Below, one piece after another: positions 1 to 7,302 of a stretch of 35,693 nucleotides of DNA. The DNA is from JBECKQ01 sp040235375 (GTDB lineage: Bacteria > Planctomycetota > Phycisphaerae > UBA1845). How positions within the stretch are numbered: the first letter of the stretch is position 1; the number at the start of each line of letters is the position of its first letter. The stretch lies in assembly GCA_040235375.1 (NCBI GenBank), contig JBECKQ010000159.1, positions 1 through 35,693 on the forward strand, given 5' to 3'. The notes under the pieces were generated by a model. That model saw only the letters and a program-made list of their open reading frames with translations. It was not told the origin of the DNA and did no database searches. The position numbers were made by a program, and so were the translations under genes.

Positions 1-2
1 TA

Positions 3-401
3 TCGGAACTCGTTGAGCTCGGCGAAACCTTCAGCCACACAAGCGAGCTGTTTCGGGTGACGGGGGCCGTGCATTCTTGCGCAGTCGCTTCGTGCGACAG
101 GCTTCTTGTCTTCGCGGAGGATATCGGCCGACACAACGCGTTCGACAAGGTTGCCGGCCTTGCGATTCAACAGAACCTCGACCTGACCGACAAGATTGTC
201 CTGACGAGCGGCAGAATCTCCGCGGAAATCGTGGGCAAAGCAGTGGTCCACCGGATACCCATACTGGCATCTTCGGCCGCGCCGACGGCAATGGGTCTGC
301 AATGGGCGCGACATTGCGCACTAACCATCGTCGGGTTTCTCCGCGACGGAAGAATGAACGCCTACACGGCCTATGACCGGATCATCGCGGAACGTGAATA
401 G
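3..401 (+). CDS. fdhD: Formate dehydrogenase accessory protein FdhD, C-terminal part
   Basis: This is the 3' part of a gene that enters from the left edge; the reading frame is open from base 3. FdhD is a sulfurtransferase that passes sulfur from a cysteine desulfurase to the molybdenum cofactor of formate dehydrogenase. Visible family motifs are FRVTGAVHSCAV, EDIGRHNAFDKVAG, SGRISAEIVGKA and IPILASSAAPT, ending with VGFLRDGRMNAYT. The catalytic cysteine loop lies upstream of the window and cannot be checked. The stop overlaps the start of the MobB-like gene by 29 bases, so the two are probably co-transcribed. The identification is firm. Formate dehydrogenase itself is not in the window. Confidence 0.93.
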   Translation, partial: SELVELGETFSHTSELFRVTGAVHSCAVASCDRLLVFAEDIGRHNAFDKVAGLAIQQNLDLTDKIVLTSGRISAEIVGKAVVHRIPILASSAAPTAMGLQWARHCALTIVGFLRDGRMNAYTAYDRIIAERE

Positions 402-1026
402 CAGCGCAGTCGGCGGTCGCAGGATCCTCTCCGTCGTCGGCCCTCACTCCAACTGCGGAAAGACGTTATTCGTTGTGCAAGTTGTGCGCATCTTCCGGGG
501 TCTCGGCTGCCTGAAGATCAGTCCGGCGTCGCCGAGGGCCGATTCGGGTGATGCCTCGCCCGCCTTCTGGCTCGAGGAGCCGGCGCGGATCGATCGGCGC
601 GACAGCGATACGGGTCGATATCGAGCCGCGGGCGCGGCCGCGGTCGAGAGGCTGCGTCATCACGGTGGCTGCCTGCCAGAGGCGATGGCCCTGGCGCTCA
701 GCCGTTTTCCGCTGGCCATGCCGTTGATCGTCGAAAGCTCCTCGGCCGTGCCGCTGATAGACCCGGTGGCCGTCCTGCTGGTGTTGCGCTGGCCGGTGAC
801 GGAGATGAAACCGGCGACACAATCCATCCTGACCCGCGTCACCGACGTCCTGATCAACGCCGGGCAGGAAGACACCGCGACTGCTACTGGACTTGGCCAG
901 GTTGCTCAGCAGTTTCCGGAGTTGCGCCCGCGCTACTGCTGGCGGGTCGACTTGCGGTGCGAAGATCTGCCCGAGGCTCTGATAAGACGGTTGGGTGACG
1001 TGCTGGCCGCCACGCCGGTTCACTGA
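373..1026 (+). CDS. MobB-like P-loop protein, molybdopterin guanine dinucleotide biosynthesis type
   Basis: A 217-residue protein. It has a Walker A loop near the N-terminus (GPHSNCGKT, about residues 24-32), a DTGRYRAAGAAAV segment that resembles the D-x-GRxR-AGA motif of MobB, and a hydrophobic strand PLIVESSSAVPLIDP that would carry the acidic Walker B-like residue. MobB binds GTP and helps MobA attach GMP to molybdopterin. The middle of the protein is divergent, so a related P-loop NTPase of the Mo-cofactor group is possible. It overlaps fdhD by 29 bases at the 5' end and the convergent ModE-like gene by 7 bases at the 3' end. The fdhD neighbour supports a cofactor role. Confidence 0.7.
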   Translation: MTGSSRNVNSSAVGGRRILSVVGPHSNCGKTLFVVQVVRIFRGLGCLKISPASPRADSGDASPAFWLEEPARIDRRDSDTGRYRAAGAAAVERLRHHGGCLPEAMALALSRFPLAMPLIVESSSAVPLIDPVAVLLVLRWPVTEMKPATQSILTRVTDVLINAGQEDTATATGLGQVAQQFPELRPRYCWRVDLRCEDLPEALIRRLGDVLAATPVH

Positions 1027-1490
1027 TCCGCCGGGGATGAGCGCGTTGTATCGTCCGTCGGCTTGCTGCTCATTGCCCCCGAGCTGTGTGACCAGCGGGC
1101 GAAATGACGAGCGCAGGCGAGGTCCAGGCAGGCCTCGACCTCGGCCCGAAACCGTTGATAGGCGTCCACCAGGGCTTTCCCGTCTCGGGTGAGGTCGGTC
1201 CCCCCGCCGCTGGGTCCGCCTCGATGGGGCTGTACAACCGCAAACCCGAACCGCTGCTCCATATGCTGCACATGTTGCCATGCCAGCCGGTAGCTCATAC
1301 GCAGCCGCCTGGAGGCTGCAAGGAGTGATTTTTCCGCGTCGATGGCCTCGAGCAGGCGGACCTTTCCCGGTCCAAGGGCGTTATGGCCGTCGATCGCCAG
1401 CCAGAGCCGCATCCGTCCCTGCCAGCCGGCAGATTCGGTCTCAACCACGGACGGCCGCGTGCTTCGTGGTCCCGGGTGATTCGACCTCAT
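1020..1490 (-). CDS. ModE-like winged-helix regulator (DNA-binding domain only)
   Basis: About 156 residues. The core GKVRLLEAIDAEKSLLAASR followed by LRMSYRLAWQHVQHMEQRFG is the LysR-type helix-turn-helix of the ModE N-terminal domain, and GGGTDLTRDGKALVDAYQRF is the wing and dimer helix. The C-terminal molybdate-binding TOBE domains of classical ModE are absent, so molybdate sensing is not shown. The ATG at 1490 is chosen because the upstream NTPase gene ends at 1514 and earlier in-frame starts would lie inside it. The gene is co-directional with the NTPase and convergent with the MobB-like gene. It probably regulates local molybdenum genes (inference). Confidence 0.85.
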   Translation of the reverse strand: MRSNHPGPRSTRPSVVETESAGWQGRMRLWLAIDGHNALGPGKVRLLEAIDAEKSLLAASRRLRMSYRLAWQHVQHMEQRFGFAVVQPHRGGPSGGGTDLTRDGKALVDAYQRFRAEVEACLDLACARHFARWSHSSGAMSSKPTDDTTRSSPADQ

Positions 1491-1513
1491 GGCAACATCC
1501 CCCGAATGTGGAT

Positions 1514-2032
1514 CTATCGAACTTGTTCCAACTCGGGCCACGGTGGTGAGATAACCTGTGCATCGTTCCACGCCGTGCCCGGAAAGGTGCGCTTCACATC
1601 ATCGACCAGTTGCGACCGAATGACAATCAGCAGGTGCTGCGCAGCATGCAGCATATCGAGCGCGGCAGCGAGCGAAGTCGCCCAGCCGCCACCTCTGAGT
1701 TCGAGCGGTCCAACTTCGTCGATGACAATGGGAGAGCAACCATCATTCAAAGCGGCCAGTATACTGTGATGTCCCCAACAGACCGTATCGCTATTGAAGT
1801 AATACTGACCGACGGTTGGTTGCTGGTGCGCGTCGACAAGGCGTGCCAGTACGCGACACTCACCCGTACGGACGTTCACAAGGTCATAACCGAGTCGGGT
1901 GTGCGGATGAAAGACGGCAAGAGCTATGATGCCTCCAACTGAATTGCCACTTTGCGCCGCATTCTCGACAAAGTGACGCACGAACGTCGTTTTGCCTTCA
2001 CCTCGTCCCGCGCTGATAATAGTTAGAGCCAT
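1514..2032 (-). CDS. THEP1-type nucleoside-triphosphatase
   Basis: A P-loop NTPase of 172 residues. Visible motifs are Walker A at the N-terminus (SAGRGEGKTT), then GGIIALAVFHPHTRLGYDLV, and the Walker B region VIDEVGPLELRGGGW, which matches the DE-x-GP-x-EL signature of the THEP1 family (NTPase_1). THEP1 proteins hydrolyse nucleoside triphosphates in vitro; their cellular role is unclear, and members are often found near molybdenum cofactor genes, as here. The ATG at 2032 is immediately preceded by an in-frame GTG at 2035, which could be the true start. It is followed at 23 bases by the ModE-like gene in the same direction, so the two form a small operon. A perfect inverted repeat lies 20 bases upstream. 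Confidence 0.82.
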   Translation of the reverse strand: MALTIISAGRGEGKTTFVRHFVENAAQSGNSVGGIIALAVFHPHTRLGYDLVNVRTGECRVLARLVDAHQQPTVGQYYFNSDTVCWGHHSILAALNDGCSPIVIDEVGPLELRGGGWATSLAAALDMLHAAQHLLIVIRSQLVDDVKRTFPGTAWNDAQVISPPWPELEQVR

Positions 2033-2051
2033 CACACTTCAGCATCGAGAG

Positions 2052-2066
2052 TTTTGGCGACCAAAA
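2052..2066. promoter_or_regulatory. Perfect inverted repeat TTTTGG-CGA-CCAAAA, candidate operator
   Basis: Two 6-base arms with a 3-base centre lie in the divergent region between the THEP1/ModE-like operon and the prepilin-like gene. The position, 20 bases upstream of the THEP1 start, suits an operator for the - strand operon. The sequence does not look like the E. coli ModE box, so the binding protein is unknown. Confidence 0.4.
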
Positions 2067-2093
2067 TGATCGCGATGCCAATCGCCCTTTACT

Positions 2094-2099
2094 ATAATC
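2094..2099 (+). promoter_or_regulatory. Possible -10 element TATAAT
   Basis: A perfect TATAAT lies 21 bases before the first in-frame ATG of the prepilin-like gene, in a short AT-rich patch of an otherwise GC-rich region. No convincing -35 hexamer is seen 16-18 bases upstream, so this is a weak call. The opposite strand reads TATAGT at 2096-2091 and could serve the THEP1 operon. Confidence 0.3.
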
Positions 2100-2189
2100 G
2101 TAGCGCCCATCACGGGAGAAATGATCGGATTTGGCTTCTGTCTGATCTGCCGATCGATCGTGACGTCCCGTCTTTTTTTGGGGCGCGAT

Positions 2190-3071
2190 ATGCTCCGTGG
2201 AACACGTCGCTGCTACCGGGCGTCGACTGCGCGCCGCAGGGCATTCACGCTCGTCGAACTGCTCGTGGTCATGTCCCTGATCGCACTGCTGATGGCCATA
2301 CTTATGCCCTCGCTTCGCTGTGCGCGCGAGCAGGCCAGACAAACCGTTTGCGCCCATCGCCTCAAGCAATGGGGCAATGCTTTCGCCTGCTATGCCTCGG
2401 ACAACGCCGGCGCGCTGCCTCATTGTGACGGGCTGGATCGCAACCCCCCGCCGCTCGACAACGCCAACGCCAGCTCGGAGGACCTCGCCGATTGGCATGG
2501 CTGGGTCGATCTCCTTCCGCCGCTTGTCGGTGCGAAGCCCTGGCGCGATCACGATTCGTACGCGTTTCCCCGTGAGGGCACCTTCTACCACTGTCCGACC
2601 GCCCGCCTGATCGACCCCGTCAGCGAGTACGGTTACTATCCGCGAAAAGACGGGTATTTCAGCTACGCGATGAACGCCTGCCTGGAGCTTGACGCGAACG
2701 CCTGGCGGCCGCCAGACGGCCTCGACTGGCCCATGCCTTCGTTCTTGCGCTGTGAACGGATTGTGACCCCCCAGCGCGTTATCTTGTTGTTCGAGCAATT
2801 GCTCGACCCGAAGAAAGGCTACGGCGGGCGCTATCGGTGCCGCAGTGCCGGCGAGCACTGCGGCAGCTACCCGATCGCTTTCTCCGCCCGCCACCCGCGA
2901 GCGCGAAGCATGCTCGGAGGGAACATTCTGTATGCCGACTCCCATGCTGGTTGGCAGAAGACGGTGTGGAAGCCCGACTGGAACGACTGGAACATCGGTC
3001 GGCAGCAGGGCCCGGCGCGAGGCGACCTCGACTGGTACCCCTATCCACCGCCGGACGATCGCGACGGCTGA
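2190..3071 (+). CDS. Prepilin-like protein with N-terminal cleavage/methylation motif
   Basis: It has a basic leader (ending TARRRA) followed by FTLVELLVVMSLIALLMAIL, the type IV pilin/type II secretion pseudopilin signal with the conserved Glu five residues after the cleavage point. The rest is a soluble domain with several cysteines, ending in ILYADSHAGW. That matches the C-terminal NVLFADGH-type motif of the very numerous planctomycete prepilin-like proteins. It is probably exported and anchored by its N-terminal helix; its function is unknown. An in-frame ATG at 2121 with GGGAG three bases before it would give a 39-residue leader. I prefer 2190, which gives a more usual 16-residue leader. 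It is the first gene of the + strand run and is 79 bases from the next. Confidence 0.8.
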   Translation: MLRGTRRCYRASTARRRAFTLVELLVVMSLIALLMAILMPSLRCAREQARQTVCAHRLKQWGNAFACYASDNAGALPHCDGLDRNPPPLDNANASSEDLADWHGWVDLLPPLVGAKPWRDHDSYAFPREGTFYHCPTARLIDPVSEYGYYPRKDGYFSYAMNACLELDANAWRPPDGLDWPMPSFLRCERIVTPQRVILLFEQLLDPKKGYGGRYRCRSAGEHCGSYPIAFSARHPRARSMLGGNILYADSHAGWQKTVWKPDWNDWNIGRQQGPARGDLDWYPYPPPDDRDG

Positions 3072-3150
3072 TCTCTCGATAACACTGTGTGCGTCACCAC
3101 GTGGCGCATGTCTGCGGATGCTCTCTCAGCTCGACTCGAGGAGGAAAGGC

Positions 3151-4008
3151 ATGAACCGGGCACGATTGGTTTGGGTCGCTGCAATTGGGATCGCGCTATG
3201 CATAACGGCAGTGCAGGCCGATCCGCTTTCGATCTATGACGTTCAGTATACTGAGGATCCGGATGGCATATCGGCTTACAACGGGCAGACTTGGGACGTG
3301 TCCGGCGGCGTGGTCACCTATGCGCAGGCCTCCGGAAGCCGACGGCGCGTTTACATCCAGGATCCCGCCCACCTGGAATGGGGCGGTATTCTGATCAAGG
3401 ACTGGACCGGTGGAGGTTTGGCCGACCACGTAGCCGTCGGCGATCGAATAGACGTCAGCAGTGTCTATGTCGAAGAATCCAGCGGGACCACCACCCTGCA
3501 ATACGGAGGGCCATCGGCTGGTAGCGCCACTTTCCAGAACCTCGGCCCTGCTTCCTCCCTGCCCGAGCCGCTCGATACCATCGCGCCGGCGATCCTGGCC
3601 GCCCCGGTCTACACGGCCGGGAGTCCGGACACCTGGCTTATCGAGGACTACGATGCGGAACCGTACGAAGGCATGCTCGTCACGTTTACCGACGTAACCG
3701 TCGGACAGGTCGGACTCGGCGCCAAGAATGACATATATCAACTGCTCGTCGGCGATGACGTCCTCTGGTGCACGGATTATATGAATCTGAACAAGGAAGG
3801 AGATTATCATCCTCGCATCTTTCCCGGCGCCCAGCTCAGAAGCTATACCGGCATCGTCGAACACTACATCGGCACGAACAGTCAAACCGGCGCAGAGTAT
3901 GACTGCTACCAGGTATGCACCCGCTGGACCGCCGACATCGTCCCCGAGCCCGGGACATTCGGCATTCTGATTATGGGACTGCTCTTGATGCGTCGCCCGC
4001 GGCCATAG
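3151..4008 (+). CDS. Secreted OB-fold-like protein with PEP-CTERM sorting tail
   Basis: A 285-residue exported protein with a signal peptide (MNRARLVWVAAIGIALCITA, cleaved near VQA-D). The core contains segments spaced like the OB-fold of YhcR/ExeM-type extracellular nucleases (YNGQTWDVSGGVVTY, VYIQDP, WGGILIKDWT). No nuclease catalytic domain follows. The C-terminus VPEPGTFGILIMGLLLMRRP is a PEP-CTERM signal: motif, membrane helix, basic end. It predicts exosortase processing and surface or matrix location. The start is fixed by GAGGAAAGG ten bases before the ATG. The next gene is a clear paralogue with a different C-terminus. The substrate is unknown. Confidence 0.75.
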   Translation: MNRARLVWVAAIGIALCITAVQADPLSIYDVQYTEDPDGISAYNGQTWDVSGGVVTYAQASGSRRRVYIQDPAHLEWGGILIKDWTGGGLADHVAVGDRIDVSSVYVEESSGTTTLQYGGPSAGSATFQNLGPASSLPEPLDTIAPAILAAPVYTAGSPDTWLIEDYDAEPYEGMLVTFTDVTVGQVGLGAKNDIYQLLVGDDVLWCTDYMNLNKEGDYHPRIFPGAQLRSYTGIVEHYIGTNSQTGAEYDCYQVCTRWTADIVPEPGTFGILIMGLLLMRRPRP

Positions 4009-4098
4009 TTCGGCGGTGGCACAGACAGGGGAGGAGGCGTTGGCGCCATGCGGTCTTCACAACACAGGCCGCCGGCGCTTCATTCAAGGACTCCGTTC

Positions 4099-5148
4099 AT
4101 GCGCAATTCCACACTCGCGCTGATGCTTGGCCTGATTGGAACCGTCGTGGACCGCGTGCAGGCAGCCGATCCGCTCACGATCTGTGAACTCCAATACACT
4201 GCGAATACGAACGGTGCTTCGTACTACGACGGCCAGATCGTCGATTGCGCCGGCGGTATCGTGGTCGGCAAAACCGCGACGACACAGCCGCGCCTCTTCC
4301 TCCAGGACCCGTTCTGTGCCGGTGCTGCACTGGATCCGGAACATCCTGATGCGTGGTGCGGCATCCAGGTGAAGGACTGGACCTGGCCGTTTGCGCTCTA
4401 TGACAACGTTGAAATCGGCGACTGGGTCTCGCTGACCAATGTCCTTGTCGAGGAGTACGTCGGCGTGACATTCCTGCAATACCAGGCCAGTCATAGCCCG
4501 GGATTCACGAAGATCCCCGGCTACGGCATTCCCGACCCGATCTTCATTTCGCCCGCCGACTTTCCTGCGCCCGCGCACGATCCGCAGGCCGACACGTGGT
4601 TCGTCGCTGATCACGCCGCAGAGCCCTACGAGTCCCTGCGTGTCGTGATCCGTGACGTGATCGTCGGCGACATGGATCTCGGCAAGGCGCGGGACAACTA
4701 TGTGCTGCAAGATACCGGTGGCAATACCTGCTGGGTGGCCGATTACATGAATGACGATAAGCCGGCCTGGGAGGACTACCACGAGTTCGTATCGCTCGGA
4801 CAGGAGTTTTGCGGCGTAGCCGGCCTGCTCGAACAGTACACCCGCATCGAAAATGGTTGGGATTATTACCAACTCGTCACTCTGGCGGCAGCCGGTCTGG
4901 CGATTTGCGGTGATGGGAACGTGGACGGTGACACAACCATCGCTGACCTCGAGCGGCTGACAGTTTGCCTTACCGGTCAAATCTGTCCTCCGGGCGAGGT
5001 CTGCAATCCGCCGAGCTGGTCGCTGCCTCCTGCCGACCTGCCCCCGTTACATTGCCTGATGATGGACGTCGACCAGGACGGTGACGTCGACCTGCATGAT
5101 TTCGCCGGCCTCCAGGGACTTCTAACTCAGGAAGACCGACCGCTATGA
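4099..5148 (+). CDS. Secreted OB-fold-like protein with dockerin-like calcium-binding repeats
   Basis: A 349-residue paralogue of the preceding gene. Shared landmarks are ADPLTICELQYT, YYDGQIVDCAGGIVV, RLFLQDP, CGIQVKDWT and the later AEPYES segment. A signal peptide is present (MRNSTLALMLGLIGTVVDRV, then QA-AD). Instead of a PEP-CTERM tail it ends with two dockerin/EF-hand-like loops: DGNVDGDTTIADLERL and DVDQDGDVDLHDFAGL. These suggest calcium-dependent docking to a cohesin-like partner or to another surface protein. The ATG at 4099 is chosen because AAGGA lies 8 bases upstream and it begins the signal peptide; an in-frame ATG at 4048 also exists. The stop overlaps the next start as ATGA, so it is translationally coupled to the transporter genes. 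Confidence 0.75.
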   Translation: MRNSTLALMLGLIGTVVDRVQAADPLTICELQYTANTNGASYYDGQIVDCAGGIVVGKTATTQPRLFLQDPFCAGAALDPEHPDAWCGIQVKDWTWPFALYDNVEIGDWVSLTNVLVEEYVGVTFLQYQASHSPGFTKIPGYGIPDPIFISPADFPAPAHDPQADTWFVADHAAEPYESLRVVIRDVIVGDMDLGKARDNYVLQDTGGNTCWVADYMNDDKPAWEDYHEFVSLGQEFCGVAGLLEQYTRIENGWDYYQLVTLAAAGLAICGDGNVDGDTTIADLERLTVCLTGQICPPGEVCNPPSWSLPPADLPPLHCLMMDVDQDGDVDLHDFAGLQGLLTQEDRPL

Positions 5149-5693
5149 TAACCCGATGGACGCTCGTTCTTATCATGTGCGCTTTCGCCCACTACTCGTG
5201 CCGAAGGGATGCCCGGACTGACACGGCCGCCGATCAGGTCCGACCGCCATCACAGGAGACTCCGCAGGTGACCACTTTAATCGAGCTGTCAGGCGCCGGC
5301 ATTCGCGAGCCGCAGACCTTCACCTATCGGCAACTGGCCGGCATGCCCATGACGCGGCTCGACAACGTGTTGATGCGCAAGTCGCGCGAGGATGATGAGC
5401 TGACGAGCTGGGAAGGGCCGACAATCGCCATTCTTCTGGAGAGGGCCGGGCTGCAGGCCGGACCCATGGACGTGTCCATCGAAGCGGAGGATGGCTACGT
5501 CATGGAGCTTGATCTAAGCGATCTGAATGACGCCATCGTTGCGATGAAGAGTGGCGATGGCCGTTGGCTGGCCGACCTCGACGAAGACTGCCCGCTGAAA
5601 CTCGTCCCGCCGCACAAGCCGGGCAACTTCTGGGTGATGAACCCCTCGCGAATTGTCGTCGAGCCCGCGGCAAACACCGACTCATCGAAATGA
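5145..5693 (+). CDS. Lipoprotein with sulfite-oxidase-like molybdopterin-binding fold, probably cofactor-free
   Basis: A 182-residue protein with a lipoprotein signal (WTLVLIMCAFAHYSC). After a linker, about residues 45-175 follow the pattern of the oxidoreductase molybdopterin-binding domain: TYRQLAGMP, TSWEGPTIAILLERAGLQ, EAEDGYVMELDLSDL, DGRWLADL, CPLKLVPP, FWVMNPSRIVV. The cysteine that binds molybdenum in sulfite oxidase is not visible at its expected place, where LMRKS is read. The domain therefore more likely binds a ligand than catalyses a redox reaction. It overlaps its neighbours by 4 bases on each side (ATGA twice) and directly precedes an ECF S component. A role as an envelope partner of the transporter is inference. 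Confidence 0.65.
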   Translation: MITRWTLVLIMCAFAHYSCRRDARTDTAADQVRPPSQETPQVTTLIELSGAGIREPQTFTYRQLAGMPMTRLDNVLMRKSREDDELTSWEGPTIAILLERAGLQAGPMDVSIEAEDGYVMELDLSDLNDAIVAMKSGDGRWLADLDEDCPLKLVPPHKPGNFWVMNPSRIVVEPAANTDSSK

Positions 5694-6427
5694 ACCGTCG
5701 CGCGCGACATCGTTTTACCCTGCACGAGCTGCTCATCATGGCGGCGCTGGCCGCACTGGGCGGCGTCTCCGGCAGCGCCGTGAGCTGGATCGGCGCGTGG
5801 CTGCACGCGGTGACCGGCCTGCCGGGCAACCTCCAGTTCATGGCCGGCATTCACGTTCTCTGGCTCGTCCTCGCCGCCGGGTTGATTCGCAAGACCGGCG
5901 CCGCAACGATGACCGGGCTGCTCAAGGGCGCGGTGGAGTTGCTGTCCGGCAACCCCCACGGACTCTTCGTCGTCTTGATGAGCGCCCTGGCCGGAGTGGT
6001 CGCGGACGCGGTGTGGTGGGTCGCCGGCCGGCGCGACCGGGTTCTTACGTACATGCTCGCCGGAGGCCTTGGAGCCGCCAGCAACCTGCTGATCTTCAAA
6101 GTCATCGTCTCCCTGCCGAATCACCGCGCCGTGGCGGGCGCTCTTGCCGCACTTGCGTTGATGGCATTCGCCAGCGGTGCCGTTCTCGGCGGCCTGCTGG
6201 CCTGGTCGCTCATGAACGCACTTCGTCGAGCCGGTGTAGCCGGCACGCAACGACGGGCAACGAGTCGGCCGCCAGCCGCGCGAGCATGGGCCGGCGCCGC
6301 GGCGGCGCTCCTCATGGTGGGCATACTCGTCATGAGCATGTACTACAGTGCCTCGCTCCGTGCCGCGAAGGTGCACGGCATCACGAGTGAGGCCGGCGGT
6401 TCGACTTCATCATCGCGGGCGCCATGA
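5690..6427 (+). CDS. ECF transporter S component, YkoE family
   Basis: A 245-residue integral membrane protein with about six helices. The N-terminal pattern HELLIMAALAALGGVSGSAV, then GLPGNLQFMAGIHVLWLV and LLKGAVELLSGNPHGLFVV, matches YkoE-type substrate-binding components. In other bacteria these are assigned to hydroxymethylpyrimidine/thiamine uptake. An extra hydrophobic segment near the C-terminus (AAAALLMVGILVMSMYYSAS) is not typical. No thiamine riboswitch was seen upstream of the gene set, and the neighbours are not thiamine genes, so the substrate is open. The start overlaps the preceding stop (ATGA), and the next gene overlaps this stop the same way. Confidence 0.8.
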   Translation: MNRRARHRFTLHELLIMAALAALGGVSGSAVSWIGAWLHAVTGLPGNLQFMAGIHVLWLVLAAGLIRKTGAATMTGLLKGAVELLSGNPHGLFVVLMSALAGVVADAVWWVAGRRDRVLTYMLAGGLGAASNLLIFKVIVSLPNHRAVAGALAALALMAFASGAVLGGLLAWSLMNALRRAGVAGTQRRATSRPPAARAWAGAAAALLMVGILVMSMYYSASLRAAKVHGITSEAGGSTSSSRAP

Positions 6428-7302
6428 AAGCAAAGATCACCATCGCCGGTGCTTTCGGCGTCGTTCTCGGCGCTGGGCTCGTGCTTGCGTTTCACGGGCT
6501 TATCCCTTTCTACCAGCACCTTCCCGCCGGCGGTGAGCGGTGCACCAACTGCCACGACCTCCACGGAGCCGTGCACGTGGACGACATCTCGTGCGATGCA
6601 TGGATCGCGCTGACCGGCGACGTGCCCGAGCCGTCGTTCATCGACACGGCACAGTTGTTTCGTACACACACCGTTGACAACCTCCCGGGCGTCACGATCC
6701 GCGATCTTCTTTTCGAGCATCATTGCCGCATGTTCCAGCACATCGTGATCCTCTCCGGTGATGGCGGTCACGTGGCGATCGACTCCGCCGATCTGACTGA
6801 ATCCGCACGACTCGTGCCGCACCTGAACGCTCCCCGGTTTGCCGATGAGCGGCTGCACGAGTCCGCCTGGCTCCGCGGCGTCACCGAAATCTGCGTCGTG
6901 GCCGACGCGCCGGTGATTCGGGTCAACGGACACGAGACGACGTTCGGCGCCCTGCTGGCCGGTGACCGGATGACCGTCGTGACCGAGCCCGGCCGCTCGG
7001 CGGTCATAGACAAGTCGACGGGCCAAAGACGGCGCAACGTCACGTCGCATCTCGTCGCCGGTGTCGCGCTTCGGAGTATCCTGGACGCGATGTGCACTAC
7101 GGTGGTCATCACCACGGACACCGCGTCGATCCGTTTCGACTCCGACGAGCTGCGCGACGCGGTCATCGCGCGCGACGCTCACACCAATGCCGTCATCCTC
7201 GCCGTTCCCGCGTGGAATCGCGATGCGTGGCCGGCCAACCTCACAGCCGTCGATTGCGCTGCCTCGACTCCGTCAGCTTCGCCGGTAAAGGACAACGAAT
7301 GA
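6424..7302 (+). CDS. Membrane-anchored or exported c-type heme protein with sulfite-oxidase-like repeats
   Basis: A 292-residue protein with an uncleaved or signal-type N-terminal helix (ITIAGAFGVVLGAGLVLAFH), then a single heme c motif CTNCH at residues 40-44. Two regions resemble the later part of the molybdopterin-binding fold: GVTIRDLL to WLRGVTEICVV, and a shorter copy HLVAGVALRSIL to NAVILAVPAW. No Mo-ligand cysteine can be assigned. It sits between the S component and the ECF energising subunit with 4-base overlaps on both sides, so it is almost certainly part of the same transport system. It may bind the ligand or reduce it before uptake (inference). Confidence 0.6.
   Translation: MKAKITIAGAFGVVLGAGLVLAFHGLIPFYQHLPAGGERCTNCHDLHGAVHVDDISCDAWIALTGDVPEPSFIDTAQLFRTHTVDNLPGVTIRDLLFEHHCRMFQHIVILSGDGGHVAIDSADLTESARLVPHLNAPRFADERLHESAWLRGVTEICVVADAPVIRVNGHETTFGALLAGDRMTVVTEPGRSAVIDKSTGQRRRNVTSHLVAGVALRSILDAMCTTVVITTDTASIRFDSDELRDAVIARDAHTNAVILAVPAWNRDAWPANLTAVDCAASTPSASPVKDNE

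Noticed and set aside
466..1281. 271-residue - strand frame
   Set aside because: It overlaps the MobB-like and ModE-like genes, both of which have clear motifs; its own translation is low-complexity and Arg-rich.
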